From the NCBI GenBank assembly GCA_019750915.1, contig JAIENY010000050.1:1-44820 (forward strand): DNA of 44,820 bases, given 5' to 3'. Source of the DNA: Xanthobacteraceae bacterium. Lineage in GTDB: Bacteria > Pseudomonadota > Alphaproteobacteria > Rhizobiales > Xanthobacteraceae. The position numbers and the translations under genes were made by a program. Below the pieces are notes generated by a model that was not told the DNA's origin, did not search any database, and was given only the letters and a program-made list of their open reading frames with translations. Shown here one piece after another: positions 16,351-25,798 of this stretch (position 1 is its first letter; each line of letters starts with the position of its first letter).

Positions 16351-17823
16351 ATGTTTGATTTCAACGCACTGTCAGAACGCATGACGCAGCAGACGGTGCT
16401 TTGCATCGGCGATCTCATGCTGGACGAGTTCGTCTACGGAGAGGTTTCCCGCGTTTCGCCGGAGGCGCCGGCCCCCGTGATAGCGGCCCAGCGAAGCGAG
16501 ATCAATGTCGGCGGTGCGGGCAATGTAGCACGCAATATTGCTGCTCTTGGCGCGCGTTGTCTTTTTGTCGGCATGGTCGGGGATGACGCAGCAGCAGAGA
16601 TTCTAAAGCGCGAACTCTCCAGGGAAAAGCTGATAGAGCCTCTGCTGGTGGTTGATCAGGCGAGACCGACAACGCGCAAGGTCCGCTTTGTGTCCGAACA
16701 TTTCTCCACGCACATGCTGCGCGCCGATTGGGAAATCGCTGCGGCCGCAACGGCTGATGTCGAAGCGAAGCTGATCGAGACAATATCCGCAGCGCTCCCG
16801 CGTGCCGATATCGTTCTCCTGTCGGACTATGCCAAGGGTGTGCTGACATCGCGTGTCATTCGCCACGCAATCGACGCTGCGCGGAAGGCAGGCAAGAAAG
16901 TCATTGTCGATCCGAAAAACGCAAATTTCGCCGTCTATCACGGCGCCACGATCCTGACGCCGAACCGCAAGGAATTCACGGAAGCGACGCGAAGCCAAGC
17001 CGCTTCGCCCGAGGAAATCCAGGCCGCGGCCAAGGACGTGATCCGGGTTGCCGGATGCGAGGCAATGCTCATTACCCAAAGCGAGCATGGTATGACGCTT
17101 GTCACCGGAAATGGCACGGTGCTGCATGTGCCTGCTTATCCCACGAAAGTGCGGGATGTGTCCGGCGCCGGAGATACCGTCGCGGCGACGCTCGCCGTTG
17201 CGCTTGCCAGCGGCGCGCCCGAGGACGATGCTGTCCGCATGGCCTCCGCCGCTGCCGCGGTCGCCGTCAGCAAGCGCGGGACGGCCAGTGTCAGCCAGGC
17301 GGAGCTTCGTAAAAAAATTCTGCCGCATGCCTCGCTGACGGCTGAGGAAAAGATTGTCGAGGATTGGAGCGAGTTCGATGCGCGCCTGCATGACTGGCGC
17401 CGGGAGGGATTGCGAATCGGATTTACCAACGGTTGCTTCGATATTCTCCATCCCGGGCACGTTCGCGTTCTGACGCAGGCGCGTGCGGCTTGCGATCGGC
17501 TGGTTGTCGGTCTCAATAGCGATGCATCAGTGAAGCGCTTGAAAGGCGCCGATCGCCCGGTGCAAGATGAGAGGGCGCGTGCGGAGGTTCTTGCTGCGCT
17601 TGAGGCGGTCGATCTCGTTGCGATGTTCGAGGAAGATACGCCGATCGAGTTGATCAAGCAAATTCGCCCGGCCGTGCTCGTTAAGGGTGGCGATTATACG
17701 CGCGAACAGGTTGTTGGTCACGAATTCGTCACGGCGAATGGCGGAGAGGTGGTTCTTGTTGATATCCTCCCTGGCCACAGCACGACGTCGCTTGTGAAAC
17801 GTGCACGTATGGGCTCGTCTTGA
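16351..17823 (+). CDS. hldE: Bifunctional heptose 7-phosphate kinase / heptose 1-phosphate adenylyltransferase
   Basis: A 490-residue fusion. The N-terminal about 320 residues are a PfkB/ribokinase-type kinase: [23 protein letters not shown], the glycine-rich [23 protein letters not shown], and [14 protein letters not shown] with the catalytic Asp. From about residue 358, [18 protein letters not shown] is the HxGH-containing nucleotidyltransferase domain, continuing with [14 protein letters not shown] and VLVKGGDYT. The kinase phosphorylates heptose 7-phosphate at C1; after GmhB action the second domain makes ADP-heptose. It follows hldD closely on the same strand, so the two pathway steps are likely cotranscribed. 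Confidence 0.96.
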   Translation: MFDFNALSERMTQQTVLCIGDLMLDEFVYGEVSRVSPEAPAPVIAAQRSEINVGGAGNVARNIAALGARCLFVGMVGDDAAAEILKRELSREKLIEPLLVVDQARPTTRKVRFVSEHFSTHMLRADWEIAAAATADVEAKLIETISAALPRADIVLLSDYAKGVLTSRVIRHAIDAARKAGKKVIVDPKNANFAVYHGATILTPNRKEFTEATRSQAASPEEIQAAAKDVIRVAGCEAMLITQSEHGMTLVTGNGTVLHVPAYPTKVRDVSGAGDTVAATLAVALASGAPEDDAVRMASAAAAVAVSKRGTASVSQAELRKKILPHASLTAEEKIVEDWSEFDARLHDWRREGLRIGFTNGCFDILHPGHVRVLTQARAACDRLVVGLNSDASVKRLKGADRPVQDERARAEVLAALEAVDLVAMFEEDTPIELIKQIRPAVLVKGGDYTREQVVGHEFVTANGGEVVLVDILPGHSTTSLVKRARMGSS

Positions 17824-17860
17824 GCCGTGCTTTGAAATTACTCGACTTTAAAATGTGTAG

Positions 17861-19762
17861 ATGACCCGCTTACGATCGCTAACGCATAGAAACGTTTTGA
17901 TCGCGATCCACGATGTCCTCGCGACGTGCGTGGCAGTCGTTGCGAGTCTTTTTCTTCGGTTCGACGGCCAGACGTTTATGGTTCGGCTGCCGAAGCTTCT
18001 GCATTTGTTGCCCTATGTTGCCCTGGCGAGCCTTGGCGTTTGCTATCTGCTTCATTTGACTACAACAAAGTGGCGCTTCATTTCCCTTCCTGACCTGTTC
18101 AATATTTTGAAGGCCTCTACGGTCTTATCGTTCATTCTTCTCATTGCAGACTACCTTCTGGTTGGTGCCAACGCCTTTGGGCCGCTTTTCTTTGGCAAAA
18201 CGACAATTGTCATTTTCTGGATCCTGGAGGTTTTTCTCCTGAGCGCGGCGCGGATTGCTTATCGGTATTTTCGGTACTCCCGAACGATTGCAAGATCCCG
18301 GTTCTCCGCTGCGTCACCGACATTGCTGGTGGGAAGAGCGGCAGACGCTGAAGTTGTGTTGCGGTCGGTCGAAAGCGGCGCGGTCAAGTTGTTGCGGCCG
18401 GTGGGCATTCTTTCGCCTTCGCGCGCTGATCGCGGACAAACGATCCGCGGCATCCCGGTGCTGGGAAGTATCGACGATCTTTCAGACGTCGCCGCCGATC
18501 TCGCACAACGACAAAGGCCTATTACACGGGTTGTGATGATGCCTTCCGCGCTTGATGCGGATGCACATCCGGAATCCGTGCTGATTCGTGCGCGTAAACT
18601 GGGGTTTACGGTCAGCCGGTTTCCGTCACTCGAGGACGGCGGATCGATGGCGCTGGCGCCTGTCGAGGTCGAGGAGCTGTTGCTGCGTTCGAGTGTCAAG
18701 ATCGATTATCAACGGCTTCGGGATCTGATCCGGGGCAAGTCCATTATCGTGACCGGTGGGGGAGGGTCGATCGGTTCGGAGATATGTGAGCGTATACTGG
18801 CGTTCGGCGCGGCACGTCTTTTGGTTATCGACAATTCAGAGCCCGCTCTGCACGCGGTGACCGAACGGCTGACAGGAAAAGTCGAGGGAACGGTCGTTGA
18901 AGCCAGAATTGCGGATGTCCGCGACCGCGAAAGAATTTTTTCGATCTTCAAAGGCTTTCAGCCGGACATGGTTTTCCATGCGGCTGCGCTGAAGCATGTT
19001 CCCATCCTGGAGCGTGATTGGAACGAGAGCATCAAGACCAACATTTTCGGGTCGGTCAACGTTGCAGATGCAGCGGCGGCTTCGAGTGTCGCCGCCATGG
19101 TGATGATTTCGACGGACAAGGCGATCGCTCCGGCATCCTTTCTTGGTTTAACCAAACGGTTTGCCGAGATGTATTGTCAGGCACTCGATGCTGATCTCGC
19201 CCGCGACATACCGGACCGGCCGCAATTGCGCTTGATCTCTGTACGCTTCGGCAATGTGCTGGCGTCGAGCGGATCGGTCGTGCCCAAGTTCAAAGCGCAG
19301 ATCGAAGCGGGTGGGCCGGTCACCGTCACGCACCCTGATATGATGCGTTACTTCATGACGATCCGGGAAGCTTGCGATCTCGTTGTGACGGCAGCATCGC
19401 ACGCGGTCACGACAGTCGACACCGACGTATCGGTTTATATTCTGAATATGGGGCAGCCGGTAAAGATCGTCGATCTTGCAGAGCGGATGATCAGTCTGTC
19501 CGGTTTGCGGGTCGGTCATGACATCGACATCGTGTTTACCGGCGTCCGACCGGGAGAGAAGTTAAGCGAGACGTTGTTCGCCCATGACGAGCCTGCTCTG
19601 GACATTGGAATTGAGGGGGTCGTCGCTGCGCGTCCCAACAAATCGTCAATCGGCAAATTGCAAGACTGGATGTCGGCGCTTCATGATGCCTTGCACAGCA
19701 ACCGGCGCGATGAAGCGATCAAGATCCTGAAGGAAGCCATTCCTGAATTCAGGGTCACCTGA
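17861..19762 (+). CDS. Membrane-bound nucleotide-sugar 4,6-dehydratase (WbpM/CapD type)
   Basis: A 633-residue protein. About four membrane helices occupy residues 15-125, followed by a CoA-binding-like Rossmann segment TLLVGRAADAEVVLRSVE, then the catalytic SDR domain from about residue 290, IIVTGGGGSIGSEICERIL. FHAAALKHVPILE, ISTDKAIAPASFLGLTKRFAEMY and GDIDIVFTGVRPGEKLSE-like sequence (HDIDIVFTGVRPGEKLSE) are typical of UDP-GlcNAc 4,6-dehydratases such as WbpM and PglF. These make precursors of QuiNAc, FucNAc or bacillosamine. WbpM-type enzymes use a Ser-Met-Lys triad; the Met position reads Leu here (SFLGLTKR). It follows hldE on the same strand and converges on the WecA-like gene, suggesting it supplies the initiating sugar. 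Confidence 0.9.
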   Translation: MTRLRSLTHRNVLIAIHDVLATCVAVVASLFLRFDGQTFMVRLPKLLHLLPYVALASLGVCYLLHLTTTKWRFISLPDLFNILKASTVLSFILLIADYLLVGANAFGPLFFGKTTIVIFWILEVFLLSAARIAYRYFRYSRTIARSRFSAASPTLLVGRAADAEVVLRSVESGAVKLLRPVGILSPSRADRGQTIRGIPVLGSIDDLSDVAADLAQRQRPITRVVMMPSALDADAHPESVLIRARKLGFTVSRFPSLEDGGSMALAPVEVEELLLRSSVKIDYQRLRDLIRGKSIIVTGGGGSIGSEICERILAFGAARLLVIDNSEPALHAVTERLTGKVEGTVVEARIADVRDRERIFSIFKGFQPDMVFHAAALKHVPILERDWNESIKTNIFGSVNVADAAAASSVAAMVMISTDKAIAPASFLGLTKRFAEMYCQALDADLARDIPDRPQLRLISVRFGNVLASSGSVVPKFKAQIEAGGPVTVTHPDMMRYFMTIREACDLVVTAASHAVTTVDTDVSVYILNMGQPVKIVDLAERMISLSGLRVGHDIDIVFTGVRPGEKLSETLFAHDEPALDIGIEGVVAARPNKSSIGKLQDWMSALHDALHSNRRDEAIKILKEAIPEFRVT

Positions 19763-19772
19763 TCTGTAGCGC

Positions 19773-20804
19773 TCACTCGACGGACTGGTCGGCGAATCGC
19801 CATAACACCAGGCTGACAGCGCATCCACCCGCAGCCAGCGCTGCTGCGTTGACCGGTAGTGTGTTATGTTCGACGGTGACCAGCGCCAAGACGCTTAGAA
19901 ACAAATTGAGCAGAAATACGTCCCGTATAATTTCTCGCGGTGTGAACCGGTTGTCCGTAGCCCGTTGGTAAAAATGCTCGCGATGGGCCTGCCAGAAGGG
20001 TTTTTTCTGGACCACGCGCCGCGCCAGCGTAATCGAGGTGTCCGCCAGATAATACAGCGGGAGCAGGAGGGCGGCTGCCATATAGCCCTCCGCTGCGACG
20101 TGGAGCAGGCACCATCCGAGCAGCAGCCCAACTGGAAGGCTGCCGGTATCACCCAGAAAGAGGCGCGCGACCGGTTTGTTGAAGGGCGCGAAGCCGAGCA
20201 GCGCGCCGCAAAGCGTGGCCGCCACAACGGTTGTTTCCCAAGGCAACGATGACTGGATGCTGCCAATGATGATCAAGGAGGCTGTCACCGGGACAATCTC
20301 GGCGACGCTCAGCCAGTCGAGGCCATCCATAAAGTTGACCGTGTTGATGAACCAAAGTAGCGCAATCGCGACGAGAGCTCGTTCAGCGGTAAGGTTGATC
20401 GCCGGGCAAATACGCAAATCATCTGGCAGGAACGGCAAAACGATTAGGATGGACGCTGCCTGCAGGATGAGCCTGAGCATAACGCCTATCGGGTGCAGGT
20501 CGTCCCACAAGCCAACCGCAGTCAGAAACAATGCCGCTAATCCGAGCGCCGCGACCTCGCTGTTCACTTGAGCACCGAACAGATTCAGCGCTGCCGCGCT
20601 GACAATGATCGTGGAAGCGAGGACGGCCAAGCCGCCGCCCTGAGGGGTGGGGATCGAATGAGACGAGCGGTGGTTTGGCTGTGCCAAGGCGCGCCGCCGC
20701 AGACAGGGAAGCAAAATGACGATGAGCAGCCCCGAAAGCAGACAGGCAGCGACCAAGAGAAAAACTGCAAAAAGCGGCGGTTGAGAAATCAGAAGGTATT
20801 TCAT
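19773..20804 (-). CDS. WecA/MraY-family undecaprenyl-phosphate sugar-1-phosphate transferase
   Basis: A 343-residue polytopic protein with about ten hydrophobic helices. Conserved cytoplasmic motifs are GLWDDLHPIG (DDxxx), NTVNFMDGLDWL (NxxNxxDGxD), FLGDTGSLPVGLLLG and the C-terminal AHREHFYQRAT, the HxH-containing sugar-recognition loop seen in WecA and WbpL rather than MraY. It links a HexNAc-phosphate to undecaprenyl phosphate to start O-antigen synthesis. The convergent 4,6-dehydratase gene ends 10 bp away, so the initiating residue may be a 6-deoxy-HexNAc as in Pseudomonas WbpM/WbpL (inference). The flippase-like gene lies 30 bp upstream on the same strand. Confidence 0.9.
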   Translation of the reverse strand: MKYLLISQPPLFAVFLLVAACLLSGLLIVILLPCLRRRALAQPNHRSSHSIPTPQGGGLAVLASTIIVSAAALNLFGAQVNSEVAALGLAALFLTAVGLWDDLHPIGVMLRLILQAASILIVLPFLPDDLRICPAINLTAERALVAIALLWFINTVNFMDGLDWLSVAEIVPVTASLIIIGSIQSSLPWETTVVAATLCGALLGFAPFNKPVARLFLGDTGSLPVGLLLGWCLLHVAAEGYMAAALLLPLYYLADTSITLARRVVQKKPFWQAHREHFYQRATDNRFTPREIIRDVFLLNLFLSVLALVTVEHNTLPVNAAALAAGGCAVSLVLWRFADQSVE

Positions 20805-20834
20805 CCGCGTCGCATTCCTGAATTTACAAAAGCC

Positions 20835-21794
20835 TCAATCAATTCTCGGAATAAGAGCGGAGCTCTTGGCTGTTTTTTCAGTACTCGTAATCCAGACCAG
20901 TCCGCCAAGGGCGCCGACGAGGAATGTCGCCGCGCCGAATATGATCGACACCATCGTTCCATCGATCCTTGAAAGACCTGCATAACCGAACGCCACCATC
21001 ATGGTCGCCTCGCGTACACCCCACCCGGCGATGGAAACAGGCAGCATCGTGATCAGAATAATAGGGGGGATAAGAAGGAAAAGCTGGCCGAACGAGGCCG
21101 TCGCCTGAATCGCATAGACCGCGCACCATGTGGCAATCACGGTCAGAACATGAATGGCAAACGACAGGGCCGCGATCTTCGGGCCGGAGCGCCGGTCAAA
21201 CAGTACCTGATTTGCGATCTGGCCGCAGGCATGGATATGACGGATCGGCCACCATCGTTTCAGCCAGGGCCACGACAGCGCGCCCAGAAGCAAAAAGCCA
21301 ACGCTGATTCCGACCGCTGCGAAATCGATCAGCAACAGCGCTAGCCGCCCCTTGGCTTCAGTGATGAGTGGATAGCTCCACGGCAGGCTACACACGATGA
21401 TCAGCGCGAGAGCGATAAACCCGACGGCTCGATCGACAAGCACCGAATAAGTTGCGGCTCGCCATCCCGCTCCGGTATTGCCGAGCAGCCAGAGCCGCAT
21501 TGCATCGCCGCCGATAGTTGAGGGGAGGGTCTGATTGAAAAACGTGCCGATCATGTTGAAGCGAAAAGCTTCGCGATTGGTCAAAGGCGCGTCACAGCGC
21601 TCGGTGACTTCTTTCCATCGTAGCGCGGACAAGACGACCTGAAGAAAGGTTGCGAAAGCGGCAGCGGCAAACCAGTTCCATCTTAGGGAGCCGAGACGCT
21701 CCCGGACTGCGTCGAACTGGATGGTGCGAATGGAAAGATAGAGCAGTCCTCCCGAAACCAGAATGCGTAAAATAAGGAGGAAAGCAGCGCGCAT
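20835..21794 (-). CDS. Flippase-like / lysylphosphatidylglycerol synthase TM-domain protein
   Basis: A 319-residue membrane protein with about eight helices, belonging to the UPF0104 / LPG_synthase_TM family. It begins with a helix containing GGLLYLSIRTIQF; ALRWKEVTERC, FFNQTLPSTIGGDAMRLWLL and AGWRAATYSVLVDRAVGFIALAL are the family's most conserved stretches. PVSIAGWGVREATMMVAFGYAGL lies near the C-terminus. Members include MprF's membrane half and AglD-like proteins, linked to moving lipid-linked sugars or phospholipids. There is no synthetase domain here, so lysyl-PG synthesis is not expected. It lies 30 bp upstream of the WecA-like gene on the same strand, which suggests a role with undecaprenyl-linked intermediates. 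Confidence 0.85.
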   Translation of the reverse strand: MRAAFLLILRILVSGGLLYLSIRTIQFDAVRERLGSLRWNWFAAAAFATFLQVVLSALRWKEVTERCDAPLTNREAFRFNMIGTFFNQTLPSTIGGDAMRLWLLGNTGAGWRAATYSVLVDRAVGFIALALIIVCSLPWSYPLITEAKGRLALLLIDFAAVGISVGFLLLGALSWPWLKRWWPIRHIHACGQIANQVLFDRRSGPKIAALSFAIHVLTVIATWCAVYAIQATASFGQLFLLIPPIILITMLPVSIAGWGVREATMMVAFGYAGLSRIDGTMVSIIFGAATFLVGALGGLVWITSTEKTAKSSALIPRID

Positions 21795-21946
21795 CGGCCA
21801 AATCTGATTAAGGTTGAAGCCAGCGATTACAGTTAATTGGGTCTATTGGCGAGCATATTTTGCTGTTTGGTATGGCTTTGAACCAAAACAAGCAATAGGA
21901 AGGACAAAACCAGCATTTGTCTTCTTAACCATCTGTTCCGGATACC

Positions 21947-22963
21947 ATGTCGAAGCAGAAAGTCCTTGTAACAGGTGCGGCCGGCTTCATTGGCTTTCAC
22001 GTTGCACAGCGTTTGCTGCAAATGGGCCATGCTGTTGTTGGACTAGATAATCTGAACGCCTATTACGACCCGCGACTCAAGGAGGCGCGGCTCGCCATCT
22101 TACGTAACGATCCCAAATTTTCATTTCTGAAAATGGACCTTGCGGACCGCGAGGCAACCCGTGCGGTGTTCAAGGAACACCGGTTTCCGGTTGTTATTCA
22201 CCTGGCTGCCCAGGCAGGGGTCCGTTACTCGATTGAGAATCCTGACGCTTACATCGACGCTAATCTTCAAGGCTTTGCGAATGTCCTTGAAGGGTGCCGA
22301 CATCATGGTTGTAACCATCTTTTGTTCGCGTCGTCGTCGTCCGTCTATGGTGCAAATACCAAGGTGCCTTTTTCGGAGCACGATAACGTCGATCATCCCA
22401 TCAGCCTTTACGCAGCAAGCAAAAAGGCAAACGAACTCATGGCGCATGCCTATAGCCATCTCTATCGGCTGCCCGCCACCGGACTGCGCTTTTTCACTGT
22501 CTATGGCCCGTGGGGCCGCCCTGACATGGCGCTGTTCCTTTTCACGGATGCAATCGTGAAAGGAGAGCCAATCAGACTTTTTAATCACGGTGACATGAAG
22601 CGTGATTTTACGTACATCGACGACGTGACGGAGGCCGTTGTGCGGCTGGTCGATCGGCCGCCCGCGGAAATCAGGGACGGGGCAGACAAAACTCTGGATC
22701 CTGCGTCCAGCAGTGCGCCATGGCGTATCTATAACATCGGAAATAACGAGCCCGAGAAGCTACTCGATCTCGTCGGGACGATCGAGAAAGAGCTCGGTAA
22801 GACTGCCGAAAAGCAGTTGCTGCCGATGCAGCCCGGCGATGTGTATGCGACCTATGCCGATATCGAAGCCTTGAAGAAAGAGATCGATTTTCGGCCGAAC
22901 ACACCCTTGCAGGAGGGAGTCGCGCGTTTTGTCGCCTGGTATCGCGATTATCATAAGGTTTGA
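21947..22963 (+). CDS. UDP-glucuronate 4-epimerase (LpsL type)
   Basis: An SDR epimerase of 338 residues. KVLVTGAAGFIGFHVAQRLL is the NAD motif; GLDNLNAYYDPRLKEARL is specific to UDP-GlcA/UDP-GalA epimerases, known as CapI or LpsL. AAQAGVRYSIENPDAYIDANLQGF, SSSSVYGANTKVPFSE and SLYAASKKANELMAH with the YxxxK-type pair follow, and RFFTVYGPWGRPDMALFLF is also diagnostic. It makes UDP-galacturonate, a common constituent of rhizobial-type LPS cores and lipid A. manC begins 11 bp after its stop, so the two form an operon. The 150-bp AT-rich gap upstream, divergent from the flippase-like gene, presumably holds the promoter. Confidence 0.93.
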   Translation: MSKQKVLVTGAAGFIGFHVAQRLLQMGHAVVGLDNLNAYYDPRLKEARLAILRNDPKFSFLKMDLADREATRAVFKEHRFPVVIHLAAQAGVRYSIENPDAYIDANLQGFANVLEGCRHHGCNHLLFASSSSVYGANTKVPFSEHDNVDHPISLYAASKKANELMAHAYSHLYRLPATGLRFFTVYGPWGRPDMALFLFTDAIVKGEPIRLFNHGDMKRDFTYIDDVTEAVVRLVDRPPAEIRDGADKTLDPASSSAPWRIYNIGNNEPEKLLDLVGTIEKELGKTAEKQLLPMQPGDVYATYADIEALKKEIDFRPNTPLQEGVARFVAWYRDYHKV

Positions 22964-22974
22964 GGCTTTATCGA

Positions 22975-24390
22975 ATGACCAAACATATTGTTCCTTTGAT
23001 TATGTGTGGCGGAGCGGGAACGCGGTTGTGGCCTGCATCGCGCGAGAACCGGCCAAAGCAATTCCTGCAGCTATTTGGGCCGCACTCGACTTTCCAAGAA
23101 ACCGTTTTGCGGGTCAGTGATTCTGGTTTGTTCGATCGTCCGGTGATTATCACCAATGCCGCTTACCGCTTCATGGTGCGTGAGCAACTCAACGAGATCG
23201 AGAAGGACGCGGATATCCTGCTTGAGCCGTTTCGACGTGACTCCGGCCCCGCAATCGCGGCAGGAGCGGCGTTTGCCATGGAGCGTGATCCGGATGCGGT
23301 CGTGCTCGCGGTTGCGTCGGATCATGTCGTGAAGGATGCACCTGCCTTTCTTGATGCCTGCCGCAAGGCATTGCCGGTCGCCAGCGCTGGCGACATCGTG
23401 ACGTTCGGTATTCAGCCCGAACGGCCTGCGACCGAATACGGTTACATTAAAGTGGGATCTCCACTTTCGGAGGATGTTTCCAAGATCGCTCAATTTGTTG
23501 AGAAACCGGATGAGGCGACCGCCGCCAGCTACTTGGCCAAGGGCTATTTGTGGAACAGCGGTAACTTCATGTTCCAGGCGAAGTCGCTGTTGAACGAATA
23601 CAGCAAGGTCGATGCGGCGAGCGTGGAGGCGGCCAAGGCTGCGGTAGCTCATGCCGGAAGCGATATCGGCTTTGTCACGCTGGATGCGAAAACCTTCGAG
23701 CAGGCGCGACCGATTTCCATCGATTACGCTGTCATGGAAAAAACCTCCAAAGCGGCGGTCATTCCGGTGTCATGTGGATGGTCCGACGTCGGATCATGGC
23801 ATGCGGTCTGGGAGTTATCAGCGAAGGATGCGGACGGTAATGCGGCGCAGGGCACTGCCGTCTTCGAGGGGGCGTCGAACTGCAATGTCTCGACCGACAA
23901 AACGCTGGTTGCCCTTGAAGGTGTCGAGGATCTGGTTGTCGTCGCCACTCAGGACGCGGTTCTGGTGTCCAGACAAAAAGACCCGAATGGACTGAAGCGG
24001 CTTGTTGCAAAACTGAAAAAGACTGCGGCTCAGGTGACCGAAGACCATCTCAAGGTCCATCGCCCCTGGGGTTCGTATCAGTCGCTTGATATCGGTGATC
24101 GGCATCAGGTGAAGCGCATCATCGTCAAGGCGGGCGGCAGGCTGTCTTTGCAAAAACACCATCATCGTTCCGAGCATTGGATCGTGGTGCGGGGGACCGC
24201 CAACGTGACGATCAATGAAATGCAGAAGATCATTCACGAGAATGAATCGATCTATATTCCTATCGGCGCGACGCATCGCCTTGAAAATCCCGGCAAGATT
24301 CCACTTGAGCTGATCGAGGTGCAGACCGGAAGCTACCTCGGCGAAGACGATATCATTCGCATCGAAGACGATTACAAGCGCAGTACGTAA
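22975..24390 (+). CDS. manC: Mannose-1-phosphate guanylyltransferase / mannose-6-phosphate isomerase
   Basis: A bifunctional type II enzyme of 471 residues. The N-terminal domain has IMCGGAGTRLWPASRENRPKQF, the pyrophosphorylase signature with the conserved Lys, then YGYIKVG, VEKPD and WNSGNFMF. The C-terminal cupin (about residues 355-465) starts HRPWGSYQSLD and contains LSLQKHHHRSEHWIVVRGTA, the metal-binding His/Glu set, and IPIGATHRLENPG. It produces GDP-mannose for LPS or exopolysaccharide. ATG 22975 is preferred to a TTG at 22960 because conserved sequence begins there. Confidence 0.95.
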   Translation: MTKHIVPLIMCGGAGTRLWPASRENRPKQFLQLFGPHSTFQETVLRVSDSGLFDRPVIITNAAYRFMVREQLNEIEKDADILLEPFRRDSGPAIAAGAAFAMERDPDAVVLAVASDHVVKDAPAFLDACRKALPVASAGDIVTFGIQPERPATEYGYIKVGSPLSEDVSKIAQFVEKPDEATAASYLAKGYLWNSGNFMFQAKSLLNEYSKVDAASVEAAKAAVAHAGSDIGFVTLDAKTFEQARPISIDYAVMEKTSKAAVIPVSCGWSDVGSWHAVWELSAKDADGNAAQGTAVFEGASNCNVSTDKTLVALEGVEDLVVVATQDAVLVSRQKDPNGLKRLVAKLKKTAAQVTEDHLKVHRPWGSYQSLDIGDRHQVKRIIVKAGGRLSLQKHHHRSEHWIVVRGTANVTINEMQKIIHENESIYIPIGATHRLENPGKIPLELIEVQTGSYLGEDDIIRIEDDYKRST

Positions 24391-24402
24391 CCACGACCTC
24401 TA

Positions 24403-24426
24403 ACGTTGAGGCCGCTTCCTCAACGT
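24403..24426. terminator. Hairpin between convergent manC and GT4 gene
   Basis: A perfect 9-bp inverted repeat, ACGTTGAGG ... CCTCAACGT, with a 6-base loop. It overlaps the stop codon of the leftward GT4 gene and starts 13 bp after manC. No T-tract follows on either strand, so termination is plausible but unproven. Confidence 0.4.
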
Positions 24427-25559
24427 GAATTTCGTGGCGCAGTCTCGCGAATGACGTCGTGATAGATCGCGTGCATCTTTTGAAGAAACATGGCTTGGTC
24501 ATAGGCATCATGTGCACGCTGCTGGCCATTGCGGCCGAGATGCTCAGCGAGCGCGGGCTCATCCAGTAGTTTCTGCAGCGCATCGGCGAGGGCGACCTCG
24601 TCGCCCGGCGTGACAGTCAACGCTTCCCGCTCATTGCGAGCAATATCAGGAACAGCAGTCTTCAGGAATGTGTTGACCACAGGCCGTCCTGCCGCCATGG
24701 CCTCGATTTGAACGATGCCAAACGCCTCCGCTTCCGTCACCGAAGGAAGGGTGAATACGCGCGCGGCGTGCAGGTAGCATTTGATATCGTCGGCGCTCTG
24801 CGAGCCGACAAAGGCCACGCGGTCCGCGATCCCCAGTCGTTCGGCCATTGTTTCGAGTTCGGCTTTTAATGGGCCTGCACCAATGACAACGGCCTGCGCC
24901 CGGGTTCTGGCGAGAGCTCGCAGAAAGACGTCATATCCCTTGTAGGGAACAAGGCGTCCAATTGCGACCACGAGGCGGGGAAATTCCGCTTGCAACTCCT
25001 GAACGCGCTCGCGTTGAGCGGCCTCCAGCGACGACCACCAGACAGTATCGCAACCAAGAGCAACCACGGTGCATTTCTCAGTATGAGGTTGAAGGAATGG
25101 GCTCTTCATCATGGCTTCGTGGGATATGATGATCCGATCCGCCCGTTTGAGCGTTCGCCGGATCAGCGGCGATATCAGCCGCGTGAGCCACGGTCGCCCG
25201 ACGATGTCTGCATGCCAGTAAACGATCAGTGGCGTGCGAAGTCGTGGGCGCAGCAGAAGACCGAGGTCTGCCAGAGGAAATGGCAAGTGGCAGACCACCA
25301 GATCGTGCTCGCTTGCGCGTCGGGCGAAAGCAAGGGGATAGGTCGGCGCCAGCGGCGTTGAGGCCATTGTGCCCATTGATGTGGCCGCCCAGACGGTGGC
25401 ATCTTCAAAACGATAGACACGGCCACGCCCAACGCTACGGGCCACCATGATGAGATTTTCCACGCCGGCGCCGGAGAGCCGCGTGAGCATTGCGATCACG
25501 TGCGGTATTCCGCCATGAACGTCTGGCATGAAGATTTTATAGGTCTGAAGAACGCGCAA
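24420..25559 (-). CDS. Glycosyltransferase family 4 (GT-B)
   Basis: A 379-residue GT4 enzyme. The N-terminus RVLQTYKIFMPDVHGGIPHVIAML is the acceptor-side GG motif. In the donor half, VVAIGRLVPYKGYDVFLRA is the family beta-strand/K-motif, GAGPLKAELETMAERLG follows, and VTEAEAFGIVQIEAMAAGRPVV is the E-x7-E motif that binds the nucleotide sugar. It adds a sugar to a lipid-linked glycan or core; donor unknown, though GDP-mannose from neighbouring manC is a natural candidate. The only start upstream of the conserved N-terminus is TTG at 25559, since an in-frame TGA lies four codons earlier. It converges on manC. Confidence 0.9.
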   Translation of the reverse strand: MRVLQTYKIFMPDVHGGIPHVIAMLTRLSGAGVENLIMVARSVGRGRVYRFEDATVWAATSMGTMASTPLAPTYPLAFARRASEHDLVVCHLPFPLADLGLLLRPRLRTPLIVYWHADIVGRPWLTRLISPLIRRTLKRADRIIISHEAMMKSPFLQPHTEKCTVVALGCDTVWWSSLEAAQRERVQELQAEFPRLVVAIGRLVPYKGYDVFLRALARTRAQAVVIGAGPLKAELETMAERLGIADRVAFVGSQSADDIKCYLHAARVFTLPSVTEAEAFGIVQIEAMAAGRPVVNTFLKTAVPDIARNEREALTVTPGDEVALADALQKLLDEPALAEHLGRNGQQRAHDAYDQAMFLQKMHAIYHDVIRETAPRNSR

Positions 25560-25798
25560 TGGTTTGGCTCAATAGCGCTGAACACAGGAATGACGCCTGA
25601 GCGACTGGTCCAAGGAGAACTTGCTCAAAATATATGCCAGACACGCATCCGTGACAAATCCGGATCGGCCGTGGCAAAGGATGAAATATTTTGCAGCAAA
25701 ACGTGTTAGAGGAGGCTCGTTCCGAAGCGTCCCCCCGGCTGGCCTCGTGCTAGGAAGGGGCAACTTCGAAGCGAATCTTCGGCAATTTAAAGGTTGAA

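Noticed and set aside
20835..21794. Annotation as a lysylphosphatidylglycerol synthase
   Set aside because: Only the membrane part is present; the cytosolic aminoacyl-transfer domain of MprF is missing.
25700..25723. EcfG-like GGAAC ... CGTT on the minus strand upstream of the GT4 gene
   Set aside because: The spacing is 15 bases rather than 16-17 and the site lies about 140 bp before the start, so it is more likely chance.
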